A DNA stretch of 36,888 nt from Flavobacterium sp. SCGC AAA160-P02. Its GTDB lineage: Bacteria > Bacteroidota > Bacteroidia > Flavobacteriales > Flavobacteriaceae. This document shows, one piece after another, positions 24,347 through 31,161 of the stretch. The translations under genes and the position numbers were made by a program. The notes under the pieces were generated by a model. The model was not told where the DNA came from. It worked only from the letters and a program-made list of their open reading frames with translations, and ran no database searches. Numbering within the stretch: the stretch's first letter is position 1; every line of letters begins with the position of its first letter. The stretch covers positions 1-36,888 of the forward strand of contig CATISV010000044.1 in the NCBI GenBank assembly GCA_949541125.1. The letters are read 5' to 3'.

Positions 24347-24412
24347 GCTTTATTTTAATTTGATGGTTTTGTAAAGAGTTTAACATCTTTCATTAGGTAA
24401 AAATAAGAAAAT

Positions 24413-24443
24413 AAAAAAAGCGCTACACTTAGGCAACGCTTTT
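24413..24443 (-). terminator. Terminator between rplY and pth
   Basis: On the minus strand AAAAGCG and CGCTTTTTTT pair around a 14-nt loop, 22 nt after the rplY stop. It may only partly attenuate pth transcription, because no obvious promoter for pth was found after it. Confidence 0.6.
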
Positions 24444-24464
24444 CTAAATTCTGTCTTCAAGAAA

Positions 24465-25106
24465 TTATTCTGAAGCAGTTTTTGGTGCCTCTGTGGATTC
24501 TGATGTTTCTTCTGATGATATTTCAGCTCCTTCTTCTTCAAGTTCTTCTTCTTCTTCTATAGTATTACGTGACATTTTAACCTGAACAACAACCGTATTA
24601 TCTGGATGCATAAATGTATAATCATCATTAAACAGTTCGGTAATAAAGCACTTGCCACCTATTTTCAATTTTGATATATCAGCAGTTACAAAATCTGGCA
24701 GTTTAGCAGGGAAGGCTTTAATTTTTAATTTACGATTTGTAAAACGTAAAGAACCTCCATTTAAAACTCCAGGAGATGTCCCTGCTAATTTAACTGGAAT
24801 AGTCATCGTTACTTGTTTATCATCAAACAGTTGATAAAAGTCTATGTGTAAGATTTTATCTGATACAGGATGAAACTGGATATCTTGTAAAATTGCTGCA
24901 AATTTTTCTCCATCAAGTTCAATCAGTGCAGTATATACATTTGGAGTGTATACCAATTTCTTGAACATTTTTTCTTCTGCAGAAAAATGAACTGGCTTTT
25001 CTCCTCCGTATATAACGCAAGGAACCATACCAGCATTACGTAAGGCTTTCGTTGCCGATTTACCCACGCTTTCTCTTTTTGATCCTTTGATTGTGATTGA
25101 TTTCAT
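24465..25106 (-). CDS. rplY: 50S ribosomal protein L25 (general stress protein Ctc type)
   Basis: 213 residues, the long L25/TL5/Ctc form that binds 5S rRNA. The N-terminal domain begins [39 protein letters not shown]. The C-terminal beta domain is visible in [33 protein letters not shown] sequence from about residue 104. A highly acidic low-complexity tail (about 180-213, rich in E, S and T) ends the protein. It follows prs by 21 nt in the usual bacterial order. Confidence 0.95.
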   Translation of the reverse strand: MKSITIKGSKRESVGKSATKALRNAGMVPCVIYGGEKPVHFSAEEKMFKKLVYTPNVYTALIELDGEKFAAILQDIQFHPVSDKILHIDFYQLFDDKQVTMTIPVKLAGTSPGVLNGGSLRFTNRKLKIKAFPAKLPDFVTADISKLKIGGKCFITELFNDDYTFMHPDNTVVVQVKMSRNTIEEEEELEEEGAEISSEETSESTEAPKTASE

Positions 25107-25127
25107 TACTTTTTTAAAAATAGTTTG

Positions 25128-26069
25128 TTACATTAAAAATTGATCACTTATCGATGTATTATGCTGAACTTTACTCATAACATCAGCGAATAAGGGCGCG
25201 CAAGATACAACTTTTATTTTAGAAATTTGTTGCTTTAAAGGGATCGTATCAGAGACAATTAGTTCGGTTAATTTAGAGCTTTGAATCTTCTCATAAGCAT
25301 TTCCGGAAAGTATTGGATGCGTACAAATTGCTCGCACACTTAAAGCCCCTTTTTCTATCATTAAATTAGCAGCTCTAGCAAGTGTTCCTCCAGTATCAAT
25401 CATGTCATCAACTAGAATAACATTCTTTCCCTCGACCTCCCCAATAAGCTCCATGTGGCCTATTACATTAGCCTTCTTTCGTTGCTTATAACAAATAACA
25501 ACATCAGACATGAGATATTTAGAATACGCATAGGCTCTTTTAGATCCTCCCATGTCTGGAGAGGCAATGGTTAAATTATCTAATTTTAAATCATTGATAT
25601 AGGGCATAAAAATAGTGGATGCATATAAATGATCCACTGGTTTTTCAAAAAATCCTTGAATTTGATCCGCGTGTAAATCCATGGTCATAATTCTAGTAGC
25701 ACCGGCTGCTTGTAACAAATTTGCAACCAATTTAGCACCGATTGCAACTCTTGGTTGGTCTTTTCTATCCTGGCGAGCCCATCCAAAATAAGGCATCACA
25801 GCTGTAATATGCCTAGCTGAAGCTCTTTTTGCTGCATCAAGCATCAATAACATCTCCATCAAGTTGTCGGATGATGGAAAGGTAGAACCAATAATAAAGA
25901 CTCTTCTCCCTCTTACAGATTCTTCAAAAGCGGGTTGAAATTCTCCATCACTAAATTTAGTTGTTTTTACTTTTCCAAGAAGGAAACCATATTCTTTAGC
26001 AATTTTCTCTGCTAAAACCATACTTTGCGAGCATCCGAAAAGTTTTGGAGATAATTCATTTTTTGACAT
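25128..26069 (-). CDS. prs: Ribose-phosphate pyrophosphokinase (PRPP synthetase)
   Basis: 313 residues, standard length. It makes PRPP from ribose-5-phosphate and ATP for nucleotide, His and Trp synthesis. The sequence shows KFSDGEFQPAFEESVRGRRVFI, the ATP-binding MPYFGWARQDRK, the metal and active-site region MDLHADQIQGFF, and the PRPP loop VDDMIDTGGTL. It is the first gene of the minus-strand operon with rplY and pth, with a predicted promoter 42 nt upstream that is divergent from tRNA-Leu. Confidence 0.97.
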   Translation of the reverse strand: MSKNELSPKLFGCSQSMVLAEKIAKEYGFLLGKVKTTKFSDGEFQPAFEESVRGRRVFIIGSTFPSSDNLMEMLLMLDAAKRASARHITAVMPYFGWARQDRKDQPRVAIGAKLVANLLQAAGATRIMTMDLHADQIQGFFEKPVDHLYASTIFMPYINDLKLDNLTIASPDMGGSKRAYAYSKYLMSDVVICYKQRKKANVIGHMELIGEVEGKNVILVDDMIDTGGTLARAANLMIEKGALSVRAICTHPILSGNAYEKIQSSKLTELIVSDTIPLKQQISKIKVVSCAPLFADVMSKVQHNTSISDQFLM

Positions 26070-26110
26070 GTCTGTTCGTGTTAGATTTTGGTTTGAGATG
26101 TTGTGTGAAA

Positions 26111-26118
26111 CAAAAATA
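26111..26118 (-). promoter_or_regulatory. -7 element of the prs operon
   Basis: The minus strand reads TATTTTTG, a match to TAnnTTTG, 41 nt before the prs ATG. Confidence 0.5.
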
Positions 26119-26170
26119 AAATTATTTAACGAGTTTCATCAATTAAATTCTAGAATCATAAAATATTTTT

Positions 26171-26178
26171 TAGATTTG
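26171..26178 (+). promoter_or_regulatory. -7 element of tRNA-Leu
   Basis: TAGATTTG matches TAnnTTTG, 18 nt before the mature tRNA 5' end. Confidence 0.55.
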
Positions 26179-26196
26179 CAGACTATAAATCAAAAA

Positions 26197-26278
26197 GCTC
26201 GAGTGGCGGAACTGGTAGACGCGCTGGATTCAAAATCCAGTTCTTTCGGGAGTGTGGGTTCGATTCCCACCTCGAGTA
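26197..26278 (+). tRNA. tRNA-Leu (anticodon CAA)
   Basis: An 82-nt class II cloverleaf. The acceptor GCTCGAG pairs with CTCGAGT, leaving a G1-U72 wobble, with discriminator A73. The D-arm begins GCGGAACTGGTAGAC, the anticodon stem-loop is CTGGA-TTCAAAA-TCCAG (anticodon CAA, reads UUG), and a long variable arm TTCTTTCGGGAGT and the T-arm GTGGG-TTCGATT-CCCAC follow. CCA is not encoded. Confidence 0.97.
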
Positions 26279-26283
26279 CTATA

Positions 26284-26323
26284 AAAAACCTTAACATATT
26301 GATTTTTAATAAGTTGAGGTTTT
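26284..26323 (+). terminator. Terminator after tRNA-Leu
   Basis: AAAACCTTAAC pairs with GTTGAGGTTTT (one wobble pair), directly after the tRNA. Confidence 0.65.
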
Positions 26324-26331
26324 ATAATGTT

Positions 26332-26379
26332 TAAATTTGTACGATTTTTGTATGGTCAGAATATATTATTGTACGATTT
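26332..26379 (+). promoter_or_regulatory. Tandem promoter-like elements upstream of the first FISUMP gene
   Basis: TAAATTTG at 26332-26339 matches TAnnTTTG. A second, TATTATTG, at 26365-26372 has one mismatch. Both run into an 11-bp direct repeat TTGTACGATTT (26337-26347 and 26369-26379). The gene starts about 125 nt further on; the leader between is AT-rich. Confidence 0.4.
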
Positions 26380-26503
26380 ATAAAAAAATAAAGTTGTTTT
26401 TAAGACGTCATTTCGTGCATTATATTTTTTTTAAATCTACTTATTTAAAATCAAACCAATTTTATAATTATCTTAGTCTATAAACATAAAAAACTAATTT
26501 AAA

Positions 26504-27235
26504 ATGAAAAAAACTTGTATTTCTCTTTTATTTATGATTTCTATTATTTTTTTTACTCCATCTGTTTTTTCACAAACTGTAACTGATATTGATGGTAATT
26601 CATATGATTTTCTAACTTATGGTAATCAAGTATGGACAGTTGAAAATGCAGAAATGGAAAGATACCAAGATGGAACACCTATACCACAAGTTTCAGATGC
26701 TGCGAAGTGGGAAAATCTCACAACAGGAGCTTGGTGCTATTATAATTTTGATCCATCAAAAGGAAAACTCTATAATTGGTATGCAGTAATGGGTATTCAT
26801 GATAATGATGAAAACACACCTAATAAATTATTAGCCCCGAAAGGTTGGCACGTACCAAGTTTAATTGAATGGGAAACTTTGCAAAACCATCTCATAGCTG
26901 ATGGTAATAATTATGATGGTACCACAACTAATAATAAAATAGCCAAAGCCATGGCTTCCACCAATGAATGGATCAGTTCATCAAATGTTGGTAGTCCAGG
27001 TAATGCCCAAAGTGCAAACAACGGTAGTGGATTTAATGCCTTACCTACTGGATGGCGCTCTTCTACTTGTGATTTTAAATATGGGGGTAAAGAAGCTGAT
27101 TTTTGGACTACTACTGAACTTAACAATTATCCAAAAAATGCAAATCAAATTCAGTTGTTATATATCGACAACAATGTTTGGAATTCAAACGGAAGAAAAA
27201 ATGAAGGCGCATCTGTGCGTTTTATTAAGGATTAA
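26504..27235 (+). CDS. FISUMP-domain exported protein
   Basis: 243 residues. Signal peptide at about 1-23 (ending VFSQ), then one Fibrobacter succinogenes major paralogous (FISUMP, TIGR02145) domain filling the rest. Typical segments are VTDIDGNSYDFLTYGNQVWTVENAE, WCYYNFDPSKGKLYNWYAV, APKGWHVPSLIEWETL, SGFNALPTGWR and the terminal ASVRFIKD. These proteins are common, often multi-copy and surface-located in Bacteroidota and Fibrobacteres; their function is not established. A related gene follows 99 nt downstream, and the first 41 nt after both stop codons contain the same 36-bp sequence, so the pair arose by duplication. Confidence 0.88.
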   Translation: MKKTCISLLFMISIIFFTPSVFSQTVTDIDGNSYDFLTYGNQVWTVENAEMERYQDGTPIPQVSDAAKWENLTTGAWCYYNFDPSKGKLYNWYAVMGIHDNDENTPNKLLAPKGWHVPSLIEWETLQNHLIADGNNYDGTTTNNKIAKAMASTNEWISSSNVGSPGNAQSANNGSGFNALPTGWRSSTCDFKYGGKEADFWTTTELNNYPKNANQIQLLYIDNNVWNSNGRKNEGASVRFIKD

Positions 27236-27240
27236 AAATC

Positions 27241-27276
27241 TTGACTCTTTTAAAGGATTGCCGTAATTATAAAAAT
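27241..27276 (+). repeat. 36-bp direct repeat, copy 1 (after FISUMP gene 1)
   Basis: It begins TTGACTCTTTTAAAGGATTG and continues CCGTAATTATAAAAAT. It is identical over 36 bp to copy 2 at 28338-28373, 1097 bp away, and sits at the same distance from the stop of the related gene. Confidence 0.95.
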
Positions 27277-27334
27277 TAATTATTTTGGTAAATATCATTG
27301 TACAATAACAATGTTCTATTGAGAAACTATACTT

Positions 27335-28333
27335 ATGAAAAAAATACTTCTTCCTTTAACTTTATTAATCTTCGCTTGTTCAGGTTCAGACAATGAGGGC
27401 AATCCTTGTATCTATGAGCCTACGCTTTCCACAGAAACTGTTACTGATATAACTGTTAACTCAGCGACTCTAAATGGAGTCATTAGTGTAGTCTCAGAGA
27501 ATTGTGAAGTGCCCAACAATACTGAACAAGGGTTTGTTTACTCTACAGAAATACAACCTACTTTAGACGATATTAAAGTCAATGTAAATGGCACATCTAT
27601 ATCAACTTCTATTTTAGGTTTACAACAAAATACTACTTACTATGTAAGATCATTTCTGACGAATAATTTAGGAGAGTTTTATGGTAATGAGGTTAGTTTT
27701 ACAACAGACCTATTAATAAATATAACCCTACCCTCCATTGTCTTTGGGACACAAGAATGGACTAAAGAAAATGCTTACCATACAACTTATAGAGACGGAA
27801 CACCAATTCCAGAAGTAACAGGCTCACAGTGGCAAAACCTAACCTCAGGCGCTTGGTGCTATTATGACAACGACCCAACAAAGCCAAGACTATATAATTG
27901 GTATGCAGTAATGGGTATCCACGATACAGACCCTAATACTCCTAACAAAGAATTTGCGCCAGAGGGTTGGCACGTACCGACAGATGCCGAGTGGACAACC
28001 CTTGAAAACTATCTTATAGCCAATGGTTACAATTATGATGGAACTACAACAGGAAACAAAATAGCGAAATCGATGGCATCTACCTCAGGCTGGTTCCCTT
28101 GGAATATAGTAGGAACGCCAGGAAACGACCAAAGTTCAAATAACAGCAGTGGCTTTAACGCTGTGACTGGGTATGTTAATACACTCCAAATCTACTTTTG
28201 GGCCTTAAATGAGTACAGCTCAAATCCAAATAATTACGGATCGGTCCGCGTTCTGGACAATAAATACGTTAACCTATTTGGGAGTGGTTTACCAAAGTTT
28301 GGAAAAGCCAATGTTCGTTTAGTTAGGAATTAA
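27335..28333 (+). CDS. Lipoprotein with fibronectin-like and FISUMP domains
   Basis: 332 residues. Lipoprotein leader ending IFAC with C15 as the lipidated residue. Residues about 28-127 form the fibronectin-III-like repeat common in Bacteroidota surface proteins (TDITVNSATLNGVIS ... LGLQQNTTYYVRSFLTN ... GNEVSFTT). Residues about 130-332 are a FISUMP domain closely related to that of the upstream gene (WCYYDNDPTKPRLYNWYAVMGIHD, GWHVPTDAEWTTLENYLIANGYNYDG). The end NVRLVRN corresponds to SVRFIKD. Surface display is likely; no partner or ligand can be named. The extra domain and lipid anchor distinguish it from its secreted neighbour. Confidence 0.88.
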   Translation: MKKILLPLTLLIFACSGSDNEGNPCIYEPTLSTETVTDITVNSATLNGVISVVSENCEVPNNTEQGFVYSTEIQPTLDDIKVNVNGTSISTSILGLQQNTTYYVRSFLTNNLGEFYGNEVSFTTDLLINITLPSIVFGTQEWTKENAYHTTYRDGTPIPEVTGSQWQNLTSGAWCYYDNDPTKPRLYNWYAVMGIHDTDPNTPNKEFAPEGWHVPTDAEWTTLENYLIANGYNYDGTTTGNKIAKSMASTSGWFPWNIVGTPGNDQSSNNSSGFNAVTGYVNTLQIYFWALNEYSSNPNNYGSVRVLDNKYVNLFGSGLPKFGKANVRLVRN

Positions 28334-28337
28334 AATA

Positions 28338-28373
28338 TTGACTCTTTTAAAGGATTGCCGTAATTATAAAAAT
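28338..28373 (+). repeat. 36-bp direct repeat, copy 2 (after FISUMP gene 2)
   Basis: Identical to copy 1 at 27241-27276. Here it forms the left half of an inverted structure that closes at 28408. Confidence 0.95.
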
Positions 28374-28418
28374 CAATAGAAATTAACTATTAATTTTTAT
28401 AGAGTCAAAGATTTTTTT
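28338..28418 (+). terminator. Bulged hairpin with T tract after FISUMP gene 2
   Basis: TTGACTC (28338-28344) pairs with GAGTCAA (28402-28408). Inside it TATAAAAAT (28365-28373) pairs with ATTTTTATA (28393-28401). The right arms are contiguous while the left arms are separated by 20 nt. Seven T residues follow. It may act as a terminator; copy 1 of the repeat lacks these right arms. Confidence 0.45.
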
Positions 28419-28440
28419 ATTCATCTCTTTCATAAATGTC

Positions 28441-28477
28441 TATTTTTGAATGTACGAAATGTACAAAATGTACATTT
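28441..28477 (+). promoter_or_regulatory. -7 element followed by three 9-bp repeats
   Basis: TATTTTTG at 28441-28448 matches TAnnTTTG. It is followed directly by AATGTACGA, AATGTACAA and AATGTACAT (28449-28475). No clear gene lies downstream on this strand before the opposing esterase gene ends at 28641. Confidence 0.4.
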
Positions 28478-28640
28478 AAAAACAACTTTATTTTTTGATT
28501 AAAAACATTTAAGCTAGGAAAAGGGAATAAATATTATTTACAGAGAGGAAACAGAGAGAAACAAATCATTTTAAAATAAAATAACGGTTAGTGTAAAATG
28601 CGTTTTAATGCAATATACATAGTGTTGGTAGTAGTTTTAT

Positions 28641-29621
28641 TTAAGGTAATGATTGTTCTTTCAAAAAATCCCAATGGGGATCAACTAGTTTTCGGCTGTA
28701 GCTGTGAGGAAATTCTTCAATAACTACAAATTTAATCGAGTTGTTATTTCCTATTGTAGAGTTACTAAATAAAAACTCTCCAGTCATCGCATTTTCGATA
28801 GAACTTTCCGAGTATTCATACAATATATCTAAAGCATGAACATCCAACATAGGTTGCATAATATTTGAGATTTGATGTATTAAAGATTCCATAATTGGTA
28901 CGGGTACTGAGGAACCAACAGCTTCTGCGAACCTATTATCATTTGTACCTACTGTAACCATCATAGACATGGGTCGTGTGGTTGTTGAGTTGTCTAAAAA
29001 TGGAGATTGAGCTCCCGCATTTACAGCAACCGCTGCAAATATATCACTTCGTTCTGCAGCCAATCTAAGCCCCATTCCTGCACCATTAGAATTTCCAGTA
29101 ACATAAATTCGTCTTTCATTAATGCTGTAATCTGCTTTCAAGATATCTACCATCTCATCAAAAAACTCCATATCCTTGGCTAATCTTTCATTAGTACATA
29201 ATGGCAATCCCCCAAGTTGTGTGTTACTTTCACCTAAACTGCCTGATGCCCACTTGGTTGTTGTCCTCTCCTGTCCACCATCTAAATAACAATGAACCAA
29301 AGCTGTTGGATAGACAGCAATAAATCCTTCAGTATCAGATTTAGGTGTCCATTTTTGTGGATGGTCATAGAATTCTTGACCAGTACTACCTGTTCCATGA
29401 ATGACAAAAACTACAGGAACGTTTTGATAACCAGTTGCTGATTCTGGAACATAAACAATAAATTCCCTAATTTCTCCATCAGAGGTTATTAATGTTCTGT
29501 AATATGTTCCAGCAATATTTTCGACTAATGTTGGTTCAGGAGATACCGGTTCGTCTTTGTTGCAACTAAAAATTAAAATTGCAAAAATTAAGATTGAAAG
29601 TTTTGTATATATTTTCTTCAT
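28641..29621 (-). CDS. Esterase/PHB-depolymerase-like lipoprotein
   Basis: 326 residues. Lipoprotein leader ending IFSC (C20). The rest is an alpha/beta hydrolase of the poly(3-hydroxybutyrate) depolymerase / feruloyl-esterase-like group. It shows oxyanion-loop HGTGSTGQEF (from H75), nucleophile elbow GNSNG with S178, a probable acid D228 (VGTNDNRF) and catalytic H306 (FPHSY). W124 to C142 resembles the cysteine-containing loop of secreted esterases in this group. It probably cleaves esters of plant or algal polysaccharides or polyesters at the cell surface. It is isolated, convergent with the FISUMP pair, and a small inverted repeat (TGACT/AGTCA, 29633-29648) lies just before its start. Confidence 0.85.
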   Translation of the reverse strand: MKKIYTKLSILIFAILIFSCNKDEPVSPEPTLVENIAGTYYRTLITSDGEIREFIVYVPESATGYQNVPVVFVIHGTGSTGQEFYDHPQKWTPKSDTEGFIAVYPTALVHCYLDGGQERTTTKWASGSLGESNTQLGGLPLCTNERLAKDMEFFDEMVDILKADYSINERRIYVTGNSNGAGMGLRLAAERSDIFAAVAVNAGAQSPFLDNSTTTRPMSMMVTVGTNDNRFAEAVGSSVPVPIMESLIHQISNIMQPMLDVHALDILYEYSESSIENAMTGEFLFSNSTIGNNNSIKFVVIEEFPHSYSRKLVDPHWDFLKEQSLP

Positions 29622-29974
29622 TTTCTTTGCTTTGACTATTTAAAGTCATAAAGGTTTAATTCTAATTACTACCAACATGGGGCTAAATAAAAAAATTAAG
29701 GAGATTGAACTAACTAATAAAGAAAGAGACTTAAAGATTGATCATTCACGAATGATAATATTTTTAAAGGAGAACTTTATATTTGCAAAAGAATAATTAA
29801 AACACAATATTAACATATTATAAATTAAAAGCTCACTGGATAACCTATATGACTTCTAAGCAGACGTTCTTTTTTTTGAAAAAGCACACATATTCCCACA
29901 AATTGACCGGTATTTGATTTGAATATTGATGCAGTAGTCTGGAGGAAAACTAGTGCCTTGATATAATATCATTT

Positions 29975-30088
29975 TTAATATCTTGGATCTGGAATTAAAG
30001 TAAATAAAGTATACAGTGTATAAATAACAATCCCTGTGAAGATGGTTATTGCCACCATAATAAACAATGCTAATTTAAAGTTTTTCAT
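29975..30088 (-). CDS. Possible 37-residue single-pass membrane protein
   Basis: The ORF starts ATGAAAAAC and encodes a basic start (MKNFK), one hydrophobic stretch of about 27 residues (LALFIMVAITIFTGIVIY then TLYTLFTL) and a short polar end (IPDPRY). This is the make-up of a real small membrane protein. The leader is A-rich, as before other genes here. I do not recognise a family. It could be a chance ORF; there is no exact -7 element directly before it. Confidence 0.4.
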   Translation of the reverse strand: MKNFKLALFIMVAITIFTGIVIYTLYTLFTLIPDPRY

Positions 30089-30102
30089 AATATATTTAGT
30101 TT

Positions 30103-30173
30103 TTAGGTACTCCTTTTTGTGACCATAATGTATTATGTAATAATTAAATTAATTATAATCAATGGAGTACCTA
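30103..30173. repeat. 10-bp inverted repeat upstream of the small ORF
   Basis: TAGGTACTCC at 30103-30112 and GGAGTACCTA at 30164-30173 are perfect reverse complements, separated by 51 nt of AT-rich sequence with its own small palindromes. It lies 15 nt before the small minus-strand ORF and would be in its leader or promoter. Confidence 0.7.
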
Positions 30174-30531
30174 TTTATTCTCCTTATTAGTTGTAAAAAA
30201 TTATTTTATTGCATCTTAATTTTATCTAGATAAAGCTTAGAGAGTTCAGCTCTGCTTCTGAAAATCAACAAATTATCTGAAACACAAATTTTAGAAAAAA
30301 AAATACGCTTGTCAATCCTGTAAAAAAATGAAATTTATACCCCCCCTTTTCTAATGGTACCTATATTATTATATATCTATTATCAAGGTTAAAAATCTCT
30401 CTATATACAATGTTACTTTTAACTTTATGTATAAAAAAACTGATTTATTTTATCAATCTCTGTAAAGGGTTTTAATAAGTTTCATTAAGAAATTCCTACT
30501 TTATTGGCAAACATCACTTCTTCCTACATCG

Positions 30532-30564
30532 GGTTAGTTAACCATAAAATGTTTACTATATTTG
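30532..30564 (+). promoter_or_regulatory. Promoter with palindrome for the ABM-like lipoprotein gene
   Basis: -7 element TATATTTG at 30557-30564. The interrupted palindrome GGTTA-GT-TAACC at 30532-30543 covers the expected -33 position. Confidence 0.5.
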
Positions 30565-30585
30565 GTATGATAAAACAATAAATCC

Positions 30586-31047
30586 ATGAGAAAAATAATA
30601 TCCCTTGTTTTACTTACAAGTATTCTATTAAGTTGTAACAATGAGTCCTCAAAAGAATTGAACACTATAAAAAATTCAGATTCTGAGGAAATTACTTTTA
30701 TTTTAGAGCTTAACACAAAAGAAAACTCCAAAGAGGATGTAGAAAATTTTACCCAATACTTAGCTGATTTTATTGTAGAGAGAGAACCATCAACCATTTA
30801 CGGGTACTATATTTCTGAGGATGGTAAAAAAGTGACTTTAATTGAACGCTATAACAATAGTGAAGACGGAATTCAGCACGGAAAGGATTTTATCAATGGC
30901 CCTAATTTTCAAAAGTTCTTTGAGCTATTTGAAATAGAATCATTTATAACAATAGGAAATGCCTCTGATGAATTTAAAAAATTTACTTCTGATAATGGGT
31001 TTGCTATTGAATACAGAGAGTCGATTGGCGGATTTGTCAGAAAATAA
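30586..31047 (+). CDS. Lipoprotein with antibiotic-biosynthesis-monooxygenase-like domain
   Basis: 153 residues. Lipoprotein leader ending LLSC (C17). Residues about 34-125 have the pattern of the dimeric alpha/beta barrel (ABM/YgiN) fold: a first strand ITFILELNTK, helix SKEDVENFTQYLADFI, REPSTIYGYYISEDGKKVTLIERY, then helix NSEDGIQHGKDF and NFQKFFELFEIESFITIGN. Domains of this kind act as small oxygenases, heme or quinone binders, or binding modules; a lipid-anchored version is unusual and I cannot assign a reaction. The next gene, on the same strand, also seems to carry such domains. It has its own promoter. Confidence 0.72.
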   Translation: MRKIISLVLLTSILLSCNNESSKELNTIKNSDSEEITFILELNTKENSKEDVENFTQYLADFIVEREPSTIYGYYISEDGKKVTLIERYNNSEDGIQHGKDFINGPNFQKFFELFEIESFITIGNASDEFKKFTSDNGFAIEYRESIGGFVRK

Positions 31048-31094
31048 TATGTAGAAAATTCCTATAATTTAAATAATCGCCTAGGATAAAAAAC

Positions 31095-31135
31095 ACAACT
31101 TATAGTTGTTAAAAGCAATTAATTTCTTAAATTTG
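31095..31135 (+). promoter_or_regulatory. Promoter with overlapping inverted repeat
   Basis: -33 TTG at 31106-31108 and -7 TAAATTTG at 31128-31135 with a 19-nt spacer, the best promoter in the window. ACAACT-TAT-AGTTGT (31095-31109) is a perfect inverted repeat over the -33 element. Confidence 0.6.
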
Positions 31136-31161
31136 AGTTGTTAACCTTAATTTTATAAAAA

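Larger units (their letters stand above)
29622..30556. other. Gene-poor stretch of about 0.9 kb
   Basis: No standard-length gene is seen. It holds a 37-codon membrane-protein-like ORF on the minus strand (29975-30088), a 10-bp inverted repeat (30103-30112 and 30164-30173), a C7 run at 30340-30346, and short open frames that look protein-like but lack starts: minus strand about 29823-29967 and 30206-30334, and plus strand 29677-29796. These could be decayed genes or chance frames in AT-rich DNA. An exact TATATTTG occurs at 29778-29785. Confidence 0.6.

Noticed and set aside
26964..27266. 100-codon frame inside the first FISUMP gene
   Set aside because: It overlaps the FISUMP coding frame completely; the domain match and the homologous neighbour fix the real frame.
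27241..28373. Two-copy repeat as a CRISPR or integron attC array
   Set aside because: Only two copies, with a full gene between them and no cas genes, integrase or attC core sites.
28598..28711. 37-codon plus-strand ORF after the triple repeat
   Set aside because: Hydrophobic start, but its second half is antisense to the esterase C-terminus and it has no family features.
29677..29796. 39-codon plus-strand ORF (MGLNKKIKEIEL...)
   Set aside because: Lysine-rich composition is expected by chance in AT-rich DNA; no promoter, no recognisable motif.
30340..30346. C7 homopolymer as a phase-variation tract
   Set aside because: It lies outside any gene or recognisable promoter, so no switch effect can be proposed.
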